55,831 nucleotides of DNA from contig JAJDND010000201.1 of NCBI GenBank assembly GCA_022340885.1, positions 1 to 55,831 on the forward strand, read 5' to 3'. The stretch comes from Desulfobacterales bacterium. Lineage in GTDB: Bacteria > Desulfobacterota > Desulfobacteria > Desulfobacterales > UBA11574. Under the pieces are notes generated by a model. The model worked only from the letters and a program-made list of their open reading frames with translations. It was not told the origin of the DNA and made no database searches. A program made the position numbers and the translations under genes. How positions within the stretch are numbered: the stretch's first letter is position 1; each line of letters starts with the position of its first letter. Below, one piece after another: positions 1-9,065 of this stretch.

Positions 1-663
1 CGCGATGACGCTCACCAGCGAGGTGGTCTTGAGCATCGAGATGGTCTCGTTGCCGGTGGGCGGGATGATCACCCGCATCGCCTGCGGCAGGATGATGCGG
101 CGCATCGTCAATAGCCGCGACATGCCCAGCGCCGAGGCCGCCTCTGTCTGCCCCTCGTCGACCGAGAGGATGCCGGCGCGGACGATCTCGGTCATGTAGG
201 CGGCCTCGTTGAGCCCCAGCGCCAGGATGGCGGCGACGAACGGGGTAATCAGCTCGTTGGCGTTCAGGGTGAAGCTGCCCCAGCCGATGACCGGATAGAG
301 CGCGGTGATGTTGAACCAGAAGATGATTTGCACCAGTACCGGGGTACCGCGGAAGAACCAGATGTAGAACCAGGCCGCGCCTGCCACCAGCGGATTGGGC
401 GACAGCCGCATCACCGCCAGCACGACGCCCAGGAAGATGCCGATGGCCATCGCGATGACTGTGAGTTCGAGGGTGAGCACCAGGCCATTCAGCACCCGCA
501 TCGAGAAGAAAAACTGCCAGACAATGCTCCACTCGAAGCGCGAATTGGTGGTAATCGAATACAGGGCCGCCAGCGCCAGCAGCAGCACCAGCGTGCCGGC
601 GATCCACCGGCCGGTATGGCGCACCGGTATCGCCTTGATCAGCTCAGGAGCTTCCCGCGGCAA
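1..663 (-). CDS. Polar amino-acid ABC transporter permease (3' end outside window)
   Basis: Inner-membrane permease subunit of a polar amino-acid uptake ABC transporter (HisM/GlnP type). The minus-strand frame is open from 663 to the window edge, giving 221 codons without a stop. Hydrophobic helices lie near residues 15-33 and 45-75, followed by the family stretch [15 protein letters not shown]. Near the edge is the EAA cytoplasmic loop that docks on the ATPase, seen as [10 protein letters not shown]...ILPQAMR. The start is taken as TTG at 663, with GGGAGA about 7 nt upstream; a downstream GTG is an alternative. It lies 141 bp after the binding-protein gene on the same strand, the usual order for such operons. 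GC content is far above that of the genes after 2 kb, which suggests transfer or a chimeric join. Confidence 0.85.
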   Translation of the reverse strand, partial: MPREAPELIKAIPVRHTGRWIAGTLVLLLALAALYSITTNSRFEWSIVWQFFFSMRVLNGLVLTLELTVIAMAIGIFLGVVLAVMRLSPNPLVAGAAWFYIWFFRGTPVLVQIIFWFNITALYPVIGWGSFTLNANELITPFVAAILALGLNEAAYMTEIVRAGILSVDEGQTEAASALGMSRLLTMRRIILPQAMRVIIPPTGNETISMLKTTSLVSVIA

Positions 664-804
664 TGATCTTCTCCCATCGAGCGCTCATTGCGCTCATTGT
701 ATTGTCCATATCAACCTGAACCGGTCCCGCGCGACCGGGCATGTAGCGAAAGACCGGGAATAACGGGAAGGGCAATGCCCGCTCCCCTTCATTCCCCTCG
801 CGGT

Positions 805-1668
805 TTATTGTGTGGCGACATTAATCTTCGAGGTCTTCAGTGCCCCTTGGCTGATGCCCCACTTGTTCAGGATCTTCGCGTATTCACCGTTCTTTATCAG
901 GTGCTCGACGGCAGCTCGTATCGGCTTGGCCAGGCCCGAATTTTTTGGCACAACGATGCCATAGGGCACGTTGTTATACGCCTTGCCCGAAAGTTTGAAT
1001 TGTCCATGGGATTCCTTGACAATCCACGCGGCCACCGGCGAATCGGCCATGCCCACCTGGGCGCGGCCACTGGCGACGGCGAGATTGGCGCCGTTCTGAT
1101 CGGGAAAGACGGAAACGGTCACCGCGCTCTTGCCGGCAGCGGTGCATTTCTTGCTCTGGGCATAGGCGTCGTCGACCTGGATCGTGCCCTTTTCTATGGC
1201 CGCCGTCTTGCCGCACAGGTCGTCGAGCCCTTTGATCTTCGCGCCGCCATGCGCCTTCACATAAAAGGAGGTGCCGGCGACGAGATAGGTGACGAAGTCG
1301 ACGACTTTCTCGCGTTTCTTAGTATCGCTGAACGCTGACATGCTCAGGTCATACTTGCCCGCCTGCAGGCCCGGGATGATGCTATCGAAGCTGGCGTTGA
1401 CGAATTTGAACTTCACGCCCAATACCTTGCCGATGGCGTGACCGAGATCGACATCGGCGCCGACGATGGTCTTACCGTCCTTGCCGATGAATTCCATCGG
1501 AGCATAGCTGGCGTCGCTTGCCACGGTGAGCACGCCTTTGTCCTTATATTTCGCAGGCAGACCGGCGGCGCTTACGCTGGTGGCGGTGACGATGGCGACC
1601 AGGACCAGAGCCGCGCCCAAGCCGAGCGCGCGGCTGATCGAATGTTTCAACGATTGGTGAGTTTTCAT
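805..1668 (-). CDS. Polar amino-acid ABC transporter substrate-binding protein
   Basis: Periplasmic solute-binding protein (SBP_bac_3 family) that captures an amino acid and passes it to the permease encoded downstream. The 287-residue length is normal. An N-terminal signal peptide ends near residue 35 (hydrophobic core about 15-33, then SVSAAG). The family signatures follow: GVLTVASDASYAPMEF, then GADVDLGHAIGKVLG, and FDSIIPGLQAGKYDL. The ATG at 1668 has AAGGAG 5 nt upstream. The ligand cannot be named from sequence. Codon use is strongly G/C-ending, like the permease and unlike everything after about 1.7 kb. Confidence 0.9.
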   Translation of the reverse strand: MKTHQSLKHSISRALGLGAALVLVAIVTATSVSAAGLPAKYKDKGVLTVASDASYAPMEFIGKDGKTIVGADVDLGHAIGKVLGVKFKFVNASFDSIIPGLQAGKYDLSMSAFSDTKKREKVVDFVTYLVAGTSFYVKAHGGAKIKGLDDLCGKTAAIEKGTIQVDDAYAQSKKCTAAGKSAVTVSVFPDQNGANLAVASGRAQVGMADSPVAAWIVKESHGQFKLSGKAYNNVPYGIVVPKNSGLAKPIRAAVEHLIKNGEYAKILNKWGISQGALKTSKINVATQ

Positions 1669-2246
1669 AGATTCTCCTTTAAGTGGGTGATAAGGAATCT
1701 CTTTTTACGGGAGACCTAACAACGGACTCCCACATGGTGGACCACTAGATCGGCCATAGTTAGGAACTTTCACGAAATAATATTCACACTCTATGATTTA
1801 CTCGGAAGTATTTTTGATAACCATAGGAAATTCAAAAGAATTTGTCAATTTATATTTTAAAACATAATAGCCTCCGGTTAACACCAAGTTCACTTGCCGG
1901 GAACCCAATGAGGACTTGGCTAAAAGTAACGTTGAATGCTGAAGCCCTATAAAAAAAGTGCAGTATTTGGAAAGGAGAACACAACTGACCTGAATAAAGT
2001 GTTCGGTGTTCAGCTGGCAACCGCTGCGCGGTCCAGAGTTCGGTGTTCGGTGTTCAGAGTTCAGCGGTTTCTAGTTTAAGGGGTCCAGATTCATTTGTTC
2101 TTAGGAAATGGAAGTTATCCTTCAACCTTAACCTTTAAACTCCTGTGAACACTGAACACTGAACACCGAACACTTTTCAAATTCGATCCACCGATAGTGA
2201 ACAGCATTCGTTCGAAGTTAAAACATGCAAACACATCCGGCCAGTT
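1669..2246. other. Long gap at the composition change
   Basis: No convincing gene is present. GC content falls abruptly just past the start of the binding-protein gene, and the stretch from about 1740 to 1980 is A/T-rich. This gap separates the GC-rich transporter block from the rest of the window. It contains the heptamer repeat element at 1999-2173. I see no tRNA, integrase or insertion-sequence end that would mark an integration event. Confidence 0.6.
1999..2173. repeat. Heptamer repeat element (TTCRGTG) with inverted ends
   Basis: The left part carries GTGTTCGGTGTTCAG at 1999-2013, and more TTCGGTG/TTCAGAG copies follow to about 2070. The right part carries the same word inverted as CACTGAA/CACCGAA units, ending at 2173. 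The outer 15 bases (1999-2013 against 2159-2173) are perfect inverted repeats, so the transcript could fold into a long hairpin. The same heptamer recurs at 28204-28231. There is no coding potential. Confidence 0.7.
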
Positions 2247-3197
2247 TCATCTCAGCCTCCCCACCAAATACCCGTCCATTAACAGATGGATCATATGATG
2301 CAGCACGCACACGACAAGGGCGAGTCCGTATTGAGGGAAAAGCGAGACCTGTAGTATTATTGCAAGGGGCAGGGTTTTTTGTCCGCCCATGAAAATGACG
2401 CTTTCCCGCCGGCCCTTACCGAGCTTTAAAAGCTTTGAAAAGACACCGGCAGAAGCCAAAAGCATCCCGTGAAAACTAAACACCAGTAAAATAACGACCC
2501 CCACCGATTCGCCGCTGTTGACAATTGCATCCCGTGCCTGGGACATGGCCATCCATACGATGGCCAATATCAACAACTGGTTTAGCACCTGCAGCCGGTA
2601 AGCGAACCGGTTCACCGAAGATTTTGCCAAAAGTTTCACGGTCAATCCAGTACAAAGAGGCAAGAAAACATAAAATCCGAGCTTGATCATAATGGCCGGC
2701 TTGTCGATGACAACGACCGCCGACCCGCCCAGCAACTCCAACAGCAAAGACAGCGCCACGGGTATGGTGAAAACGGCAAATCCGTTGGCCAAAATGGTAA
2801 TGGCCAAAGCCTGGGCCATATTGCCGCCGGCCGCTCCGGTCATCACCACGCCGCTGCTCAATGTCGTGGGCATCACGGCAACGAGAAAAATGCCGATTAA
2901 AATACCTGTATTCAGTGGGAAAACACCGAACACCGCAGCGGCGACCGGCGCAACCAGAAAAATGATGATCAGGGCGGCGATAATGCCCTTTATATCCATT
3001 AAGCCTGATCTTGTCTGCCGGGCATCCAGTATCAGACCGGAAAAAAAGAATATCAACACAATCACAACATCCGGCCCATGATGTCCCTTGAGTGATCTGC
3101 CGATGCTCGAAACCGTTTCGGTGGTATCCGCCACCGTCACGACAAAAACAAGAAGCAGCGCGATAAGAAACCAGTATTTTTTGATCAAACCAGACAA
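2247..3197 (-). CDS. SBF-like (bile acid:sodium symporter family) transporter
   Basis: Polytopic inner-membrane protein of 316 residues with about nine or ten hydrophobic segments. It resembles the SBF-like/YfeH branch of the bile acid:sodium symporter superfamily. Supporting features are the early DVVIVLIFFFSGL segment, the central VMPTTLSSGVVMTGAAGGN loop (the family's cation/substrate crossover region) and a late GGQKTLPLAI motif typical of this branch. The substrate is unknown; characterised relatives are linked to organic anions or calcium homeostasis. It stands alone, with long gaps on both sides. The ATG at 3197 has no strong Shine-Dalgarno sequence nearby. Confidence 0.75.
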   Translation of the reverse strand: MSGLIKKYWFLIALLLVFVVTVADTTETVSSIGRSLKGHHGPDVVIVLIFFFSGLILDARQTRSGLMDIKGIIAALIIIFLVAPVAAAVFGVFPLNTGILIGIFLVAVMPTTLSSGVVMTGAAGGNMAQALAITILANGFAVFTIPVALSLLLELLGGSAVVVIDKPAIMIKLGFYVFLPLCTGLTVKLLAKSSVNRFAYRLQVLNQLLILAIVWMAMSQARDAIVNSGESVGVVILLVFSFHGMLLASAGVFSKLLKLGKGRRESVIFMGGQKTLPLAIILQVSLFPQYGLALVVCVLHHMIHLLMDGYLVGRLR

Positions 3198-3606
3198 AAT
3201 TAAACACTCCGCCAGTTTTTGTTTGTATCCATAACAAATTGAGCTTATTATTTTTACAGACCATACTTTTTTGTTGCAATTTTTACCTGGTTAACATAAT
3301 AACGCGCTTTAAAAAACAGTAATCGTTTCGCACGTTAAAAACAAATCCATTTTATTTTTGCGAGGCTTGCCCGTTCGTTGCGAGCGGCATCTTCGAGTGG
3401 CGTGATCTTTTATGCAAAAATTTTGATTTATTAAAAAAACACAGATGAATGCCCCGATTCCACCACATGTTGTATCCGGATAGCTAAAATTACACCTCCC
3501 ATTGTGTTTTTCCCTTTACAAATTGATAAATTCTTGATATCTGTTTTCAAATTTAGCTTCAGTCAAAAATGGGATAAGCAGAAAAAATTACAGGAGATTT
3601 AATTGA
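3198..3606. other. Upstream region of smc, no gene seen
   Basis: This A/T-rich gap separates the divergently transcribed transporter gene and smc. No open frame with a ribosome-binding site, RNA gene or strong repeat is evident. The smc Shine-Dalgarno AGGAG lies at 3592-3596. Promoters for both neighbours should lie here, but I could not pick a convincing pair of boxes. Confidence 0.5.
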
Positions 3607-6600
3607 ATGAAACTAAAAAAGCTGGAAATAAACGGATTTAAATCCTTTGTTGAAAAAGCCAGTATTGAATTTCCTCCAGGCATTTCTGCGGTTGTGGGTC
3701 CCAATGGATGTGGCAAGAGCAACATTATCGATGCGATAAAATGGGTGATGGGGGAGCAAAGCATCAAACAACTCCGTGGGAAATCCATGGAAGACGTTAT
3801 TTTCGCCGGGTCCAATGGGAAACCCGCGTTGAATATGGCCGAGGTCTCATTGACCTTGCTCAATGACAATGGCTCGGCGCCCGAAGAACTTAAAGATTTT
3901 ACCGAAATCATGCTGACCCGGCGGCTCTACCGTTCCGGTGAAAGCGGCTATTTCATCAACAAACAACCCTGCCGGCTGAAAGACATTTATAATATTTTCC
4001 TGGGAAGCGGTCTCGGCACGAAATCTTATGCCGTCATTCAACAGGGAAGTATCGGAGCCATTACGGATGCCGGACCCGAAGAAAGACGGATTCTTATCGA
4101 AGAGGCCGCCGGAATCACGAGATACAAGTCTCGAAAAAAGGAAGCCCTCAATAAAGTCAAAGCAACCAACGAAAATATTTTGCGCGTCAGTGATATTATC
4201 ACGGAAATCAAGCGGCAGATGGCCGGTCTAAAACGCCAGGCCAGGAAGGCAGAACGATATAAAAAATATCAAAAACGCATCAGAGAACTCGACGTCTGCC
4301 TCTCGCTTTATCATTATGATGCATATACCCGCAAAATCGATGAAGCCGCTACATTGCTGAATGATCTGAATAATACGGACATCGAGCATTCAACTCAATT
4401 GAAAAAACTGGACGCCGCCCTTGAGAAGATCGAGCTCGATCGTGCGGAAAAAAATCGGGAAATTTCTAATCAAAAATCCAGCCTATACGAAACCCGTCGC
4501 GATATTGACCGAATGGAAAACGATAAAACCCATCTTATTAAAGATGTGCAAAGGCTTGCCGACGAACGACTTGAGCTCGAATCCGCCCGGCAGGATCTGG
4601 AAGTAAAAAACAGGAATTTAACAGCCGAAATCGAGGCGGGTGAAAACCAGAACCATAATATTCAGGCAGAGATAAAATCCGTAAAATCGACCCTCGAAAA
4701 AGAGCAATCGGCATCTCAAAATATAAAAGAAGAGCTCTTTTCTCACAATCAGGAACTCGAAACCTGTAAAGCGAGCCTAATGGATCTTGTCGCCCGGGAA
4801 GCGCAGTATAAAAACATTTGCCAAAATGCTGCAAGCAGCAAGGAAAGCTTAAAAAGAAGACTCAAAATCATCGGCGAAGAAGCGCTTTCAACCCGTCAAA
4901 AAGTCGCAGTTCTCGAAGACAAAAAAGCCAAGGCCGAAGCACATCTCGCTTCATATCAATCGGAGGTTGAAAATCTTCAACATCGCATCCTCGAGGTCCA
5001 AAATCAGCTCCGGAAAAAAAATGCATCCCTGGGAGAGCAGGTCAAACAGGTTCAGACTCTCGAACTGGAACGAAACAAAACACGATCCGCGTATACCACA
5101 TTAAAGAAAATGGAAAACAGTTTCGAGTGGTACAAAGACGGTGTCCGGGCGCTGATGATAAAAAGCCGGGACATCCAAAAAGGCGGCGCCTCCGGCAGTC
5201 TGAATAAAGAAGTGAGCGACGGCATCCTAGGTCTCACGGCGGACATCATCGAACCGGCCCCTTCTTACGGGCCTGCGGTGGAAGCGGTTCTCGGGGAATC
5301 CCTTCAGTACATTCTTGTCAAAGATCAAAAGACGGCTGTGGGAAGTATCGATTATCTTCATACATCCGGAGAGGGAAGAAGCGGTTTTATTCCGGTTTCA
5401 GCCGTCAAAAAAATAGGTTCGATTCGCCAGCCTCGGACGGATCATCCAAATTACCTTTTGAAACATGTTTCCGTAAAAGAAGGATTTGAAGAAATTGCAG
5501 AAGCCATTTTAGGGCATGTCGTTGTTGCCGCGGACATTGAAGAAGCTCTGGAGATGTTCAACCGCAACGGAACGCAGCAAACCGTCGTTACTCAAAACGG
5601 AGACCTGATTTCTCATCAGGGGATCATGGTCGGCGGCGGCAAAGATAATCTATCGGGTATCCTTGCAAAAAAACGGGAACTCAAAGATTTCGAACGCAAG
5701 ATCAAAGACCTGGACGCCAAATTCGAATCTGAGCGAAAGTGCCAAAAAGAACTGGAATCCGAAGCGAGAGATATCGAGAGCAACCTTCAAAAGCTTAGGG
5801 AATCGGAAAACAAAGCTAAAGATCACACGGTCGAAGGAGAAAAGGCGCTTTATAAAGCATCCGAGGATCTTAAAAATGCGCTTCGACATCTTGAGATTGT
5901 CCGCCTGGAACAAGAACAGCTTTTGGGTGAAGAATCGGATGTGGATGAAGAGGTCGCCAAATATAACGAAGTGGTTGCTGAAATTGTAGATCAGGTCAAA
6001 CATGCCCAAGATCTCGTCTCCGAGAAACTGGAAGAAATCAGTGCGGTTTCGTCCGAGATGGAATCCTTCAATCAGAATATCGTCGAACTCCGGCTTGAAC
6101 TCACCGCTTTAAATGCCAAATTGGAAAACAGCAACAATACCTTAAGGCGTCTGAAAGAATTTCTAAACGACGGAATTCAACGGATTGAACAGATTTCACA
6201 GGATCTTGTTCGGAAACGACAAAAAAAGCACCAATTGGAAGAACAAATAAAGGAATACGAACAAACGCTTTCCGGCAGGTACGACGCATTGAAGGTCCTT
6301 GAACATGCGATTGAACACAATGAGGCGGATTATAATGCCATTGATGCCAAATTGAAAGAAAACGACGGTATCAAATCAGAGATTCAAAATGAACGCGGAA
6401 AAATTGTGCAAAAAATAAGATTGGTTGAACTTGAACAATCGCAACGGCAGATCAAGCGTGAAAATATTTCAAACCGGCTGCAGGAAAATTATCACCAACC
6501 CGTTACGGCGCTTCGGACGGAATTCGAACATTTAAAAATTGAAAAAGACTTTCGCGCAGATGAAATAGAAGATGAACTCGGTCGTACCAGAGACAAAATC

Positions 6601-7212
6601 GCCAACTTCGATGATGTCAATCTGGGCGCCATAAAAGAGTATGAACAGCTCAAAGAGCGTTTTGATTTTCTGAATGAACAGCGCGAGGACCTTGTCAAAG
6701 CCCTCGGTGATCTCCATAAGGTCATCAATAAAATAAATAGAATAAGCCAGGAACGTTTCTTGGAGGCTTTTGAAAAGGTCAACGATAAATTGAAAGAGGT
6801 GTTTCCCCGCCTTTTCGACGGCGGCTCTGCACGACTTGTCCTGACGGAACCGGACGACCCTCTTGAAACCGGCATAGAGTTTATGATACACCCGCCCGGA
6901 AAGAAACTAACGAGAATGAGCCTACTTTCCGGAGGGGAAAAAGCACTCTCCGCCATTGCCTTGGTCTTTTCGATTTTTTTAATTAAGCCGGCATCTTTTT
7001 GCCTCATGGATGAAATCGATGCATCCCTCGACGAAATCAATGTTTTTCGCTTTAATGATTTGCTGAAAATTATCGGCGAAAACTCACAGATTATCATGAT
7101 TACGCACAATAAAAAATCGATGGAATTTGCAGATACGCTTTTCGGTATCACCATGGAAAAAAAGGGGGTTTCCAAAATCGTATCCGTCAATCTTACACAA
7201 AAAGAAGCATAA
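3607..7212 (+). CDS. smc: Chromosome segregation protein SMC
   Basis: Structural maintenance of chromosomes ATPase that organises the bacterial nucleoid as a dimer with ScpA/ScpB. The 1201 residues are full length. The N-terminal ATPase half has Walker A GPNGCGKS at residues 31-38. Long acidic/basic coiled coils flank a hinge near residues 535-690 that contains the GLTADIIEP and GGG-type dimer loops. The C-terminal half has the ABC signature LSGGEKALSA from residue 1107 and Walker B FCLMDEIDASLDE near 1131-1143. Start ATG 3607 with AGGAG about 10 nt upstream. ftsY follows 8 nt after the stop, so the two are very likely cotranscribed. Confidence 0.97.
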   Translation: MKLKKLEINGFKSFVEKASIEFPPGISAVVGPNGCGKSNIIDAIKWVMGEQSIKQLRGKSMEDVIFAGSNGKPALNMAEVSLTLLNDNGSAPEELKDFTEIMLTRRLYRSGESGYFINKQPCRLKDIYNIFLGSGLGTKSYAVIQQGSIGAITDAGPEERRILIEEAAGITRYKSRKKEALNKVKATNENILRVSDIITEIKRQMAGLKRQARKAERYKKYQKRIRELDVCLSLYHYDAYTRKIDEAATLLNDLNNTDIEHSTQLKKLDAALEKIELDRAEKNREISNQKSSLYETRRDIDRMENDKTHLIKDVQRLADERLELESARQDLEVKNRNLTAEIEAGENQNHNIQAEIKSVKSTLEKEQSASQNIKEELFSHNQELETCKASLMDLVAREAQYKNICQNAASSKESLKRRLKIIGEEALSTRQKVAVLEDKKAKAEAHLASYQSEVENLQHRILEVQNQLRKKNASLGEQVKQVQTLELERNKTRSAYTTLKKMENSFEWYKDGVRALMIKSRDIQKGGASGSLNKEVSDGILGLTADIIEPAPSYGPAVEAVLGESLQYILVKDQKTAVGSIDYLHTSGEGRSGFIPVSAVKKIGSIRQPRTDHPNYLLKHVSVKEGFEEIAEAILGHVVVAADIEEALEMFNRNGTQQTVVTQNGDLISHQGIMVGGGKDNLSGILAKKRELKDFERKIKDLDAKFESERKCQKELESEARDIESNLQKLRESENKAKDHTVEGEKALYKASEDLKNALRHLEIVRLEQEQLLGEESDVDEEVAKYNEVVAEIVDQVKHAQDLVSEKLEEISAVSSEMESFNQNIVELRLELTALNAKLENSNNTLRRLKEFLNDGIQRIEQISQDLVRKRQKKHQLEEQIKEYEQTLSGRYDALKVLEHAIEHNEADYNAIDAKLKENDGIKSEIQNERGKIVQKIRLVELEQSQRQIKRENISNRLQENYHQPVTALRTEFEHLKIEKDFRADEIEDELGRTRDKIANFDDVNLGAIKEYEQLKERFDFLNEQREDLVKALGDLHKVINKINRISQERFLEAFEKVNDKLKEVFPRLFDGGSARLVLTEPDDPLETGIEFMIHPPGKKLTRMSLLSGGEKALSAIALVFSIFLIKPASFCLMDEIDASLDEINVFRFNDLLKIIGENSQIIMITHNKKSMEFADTLFGITMEKKGVSKIVSVNLTQKEA

Positions 7213-7220
7213 AACTTGTC

Positions 7221-8351
7221 ATGGCACTCAACTGGTTCAAAAAAAAGAAAGGCGCGCAGGAAGAACCTGTAGACGCTGAACAGGAAACCGACGAGAGTTT
7301 TAATAATACCCCGGAAACCGAGAGCAACACCGAGGTCCGGCCAATGGAAAGTGGTGAGACTGCCGAAAGTCAAAACTTCGATAATGAAATCTTTACTTCT
7401 TCGGGCATCGAGGCGCGGGACATCGATTGCGAGGTCCCGGAGCAGACAACAGGTTTTTTTAAACGCTTGAAAAACGGTCTCTCCAAAACCCGGAAACTCC
7501 TTTCGACCGACATCAACGACCTTTTTGCAGGAAAGGGTAAAATCGACAATCAATTACTGGAAGAGCTTGAAGAGCGCCTCATTACGTCGGATCTCGGGGT
7601 TCAGACAACCTTGGATCTTATTCAAAGCGTCTCCGGGAAATCGTCGAAAATATCAGGACCCGACCAACTCAAAGAGGTGCTGAAAGAAAAGATTCTTGAA
7701 TTGCTCGGTTCAACGATAACGCCGCCTCAACACGCGGCGGACAAACCCCATGTCATCATGGTTATCGGAGTTAACGGCACGGGAAAAACCACGACCATCG
7801 GGAAGCTGGCCGCAAAATTTTCAGCGACCGGCAATAAAGTGATTGTCGTCGCCGCAGACACGTTCAGGGCTGCCGCAATAGAGCAGCTTGCGATCTGGGC
7901 TGAAAGAGCCGGTGTTGAAATCATAAAGCATAAAGAAATGTCGGATCCGGCGGCTGTCGCTTATGACGGCATTGAAGCCGCTGTTGCCAGAAACGCGGAC
8001 ATTGTTTTGGTGGACACTGCGGGAAGGCTTCATACCAAAAAGAATCTGATGGAAGAACTTAAAAAAATAAAACGAACGATTTCGAAGAAAATTCCCGGAG
8101 CGCCCCATGAAATTCTATTGACCCTCGATGCCACAACCGGTCAGAATGCGCTGGCACAAGCCCAACTGTTCAATGATGCACTTGAGGTTACGGGAATCGC
8201 CCTTACGAAGCTCGACGGAACGGCCAAAGGCGGCATTGCCGTCAGTATTTGCAGCACCCTCGAGATTCCGTTAAGCTATATCGGCATCGGCGAAAAAATT
8301 GAAGACCTCCAGGAATTTAATCCCGTTGAATTTGTTAACGCCCTCTTCTAG
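7221..8351 (+). CDS. ftsY: Signal recognition particle receptor FtsY
   Basis: SRP receptor GTPase that delivers ribosome-nascent chain-SRP complexes to the inner membrane. The 376 residues comprise a basic start (WFKKKKG), an acidic A-domain to about residue 75, an N domain, and the G domain. The G domain has P-loop GVNGTGKTTT near residue 183, the DTFRAAA motif, DTAGRLHTKKN near 268, and TKLDGTAKGG near 331. No clear Shine-Dalgarno precedes the ATG, which lies 8 nt after the smc stop, so translational coupling is plausible. Its TAG stop lies inside the terminal repeat of the palindromic element at 8349-8496. Confidence 0.97.
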   Translation: MALNWFKKKKGAQEEPVDAEQETDESFNNTPETESNTEVRPMESGETAESQNFDNEIFTSSGIEARDIDCEVPEQTTGFFKRLKNGLSKTRKLLSTDINDLFAGKGKIDNQLLEELEERLITSDLGVQTTLDLIQSVSGKSSKISGPDQLKEVLKEKILELLGSTITPPQHAADKPHVIMVIGVNGTGKTTTIGKLAAKFSATGNKVIVVAADTFRAAAIEQLAIWAERAGVEIIKHKEMSDPAAVAYDGIEAAVARNADIVLVDTAGRLHTKKNLMEELKKIKRTISKKIPGAPHEILLTLDATTGQNALAQAQLFNDALEVTGIALTKLDGTAKGGIAVSICSTLEIPLSYIGIGEKIEDLQEFNPVEFVNALF

Positions 8352-8496
8352 AAGTGGTTTCAAAACCTTCAATCGGGCTCAAGGTCAAGGCGGGCTGAAA
8401 CGGCCAACCGCAGGAATATCGGGAATATTTCGAGGATTGGACGTCTCAGTCCAACACCGAGATTGAGCCCGAGAGGGGATTTTGAAACCACTTCTA
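8349..8496. repeat. MITE-like palindromic element after ftsY
   Basis: A 148-bp element whose terminal 17 bases (TAGAAGTGGTTTCAAAA at 8349-8365 against 8480-8496) are a perfect inverted repeat. A second matched block, TCGGGCTCAA, lies at the same distance inside each arm. The centre holds a smaller hairpin, TTGGAC/GTCCAA. It has no coding capacity. The structure fits a miniature inverted-repeat element or a REP-like dispersed palindrome. It could also act as an RNA hairpin protecting or ending the smc-ftsY transcript, though no U-tract follows it. Confidence 0.65.
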
Positions 8497-8524
8497 AGAA
8501 GTGCCGACCAGTCGAGGGCGTGTT

Positions 8525-8593
8525 ATGAAAAAAGCAGCATTCATTCTTGACGAGGCAGGTTTTACCAAGATTACTTTTCGCAAACCCAACTGA
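8525..8593 (+). other. Possible 22-residue small ORF
   Basis: An ATG at 8525 is preceded by GAGGG at 8514-8518 with 6-nt spacing. It opens a short frame encoding MKKAAFILDEAG..., ending at TGA 8591-8593. It lies between the palindromic element and the HU promoter. No family is recognised. The case rests only on the well-placed ribosome-binding site, so it may be chance. Confidence 0.2.
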
Positions 8594-8648
8594 AATGCCG
8601 ATCCGTGCGATGAACCGAGAAAAAAGACGCTGTGAATGCAGTTTTGAG

Positions 8649-8677
8649 TTGACATGGTAAAATTAGTCATATATGGA
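8649..8677 (+). promoter_or_regulatory. Predicted sigma70 promoter for the HU gene
   Basis: A consensus -35 box TTGACA at 8649-8654 is followed after 17 nt by TATGGA at 8672-8677; an overlapping TATATG at 8670 is an alternative -10. The HU start is about 50 nt downstream. It is a visual consensus match only. Confidence 0.5.
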
Positions 8678-8729
8678 GCTAAAAAGAGGAACTTATTGAC
8701 AACAACCAAAAACCAAAAGGGGGAAAATT

Positions 8730-9002
8730 ATGACAAAAGCTGAACTGGTGGAAACTATGGCTAAGGATGCGGGCATTTCCAAGGTTGCCGCTTCAGCCGC
8801 TCTGGACTCTTTCATGGCCAACGTAACGAAAGCCTTAAAGAAAAAGAATGGAAAAGTCACGCTAGTCGGGTTTGGAACTTTTGCCAAAGTCCGACGTAAA
8901 GCGCGAAAAGGACGCAATCCTCAAACCGGTGAAGCGATCAAGATTAAAGCATCCAATGTCGTAAAATTTAAGCCCGGAAAGAAACTCAAAGACGCCATAT
9001 AA
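8730..9002 (+). CDS. HU-family DNA-binding protein
   Basis: Small basic nucleoid protein of 90 residues that binds and bends DNA as a dimer. It shows the whole HU/IHF family pattern: an N-terminal helical dimerisation part (MTKAELVETMAKDAG), the VTLVGFGTFAKVRRKARKG strand region, and the GRNPQTGE motif at the tip of the DNA-binding arm with its intercalating proline. A run of G (AAAGGGGG) about 7 nt upstream serves as Shine-Dalgarno. The gene stands alone between its own promoter and a strong terminator. A second, more divergent family member is encoded at 40861-41136. Confidence 0.95.
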   Translation: MTKAELVETMAKDAGISKVAASAALDSFMANVTKALKKKNGKVTLVGFGTFAKVRRKARKGRNPQTGEAIKIKASNVVKFKPGKKLKDAI

Positions 9003-9019
9003 CCCTAAACTTTTTCGTA

Positions 9020-9055
9020 CGGCTTACTTTTCCATTGGCAAGTAAGCCGTTTTTT
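9020..9055 (+). terminator. Rho-independent terminator of the HU gene
   Basis: The stem CGGCTTACTT/AAGTAAGCCG has a 10-nt loop (9020-9049) and is followed directly by six T residues. It lies 17 nt past the HU stop codon. Confidence 0.9.
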
Positions 9056-9065
9056 ATTGTGGCTT

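Noticed and set aside
688-1338. Open frame of 216 codons antisense to the binding protein
   Set aside because: High GC content makes long antisense frames likely; the binding protein on the other strand has a signal peptide, family motifs and a good Shine-Dalgarno.
1999-2173. CRISPR-like array
   Set aside because: Units are 7 nt with no spacers of uniform length, and no cas genes are present.
1669-2246. Integration site or insertion sequence at the composition change
   Set aside because: No transposase remnant, tRNA end or flanking direct repeat could be seen.
6492-7553. Open frame of 353 codons antisense to smc and ftsY
   Set aside because: It crosses two certain genes on the opposite strand, including their ATPase motifs, and is Ser/Arg/Phe-rich without any family pattern.
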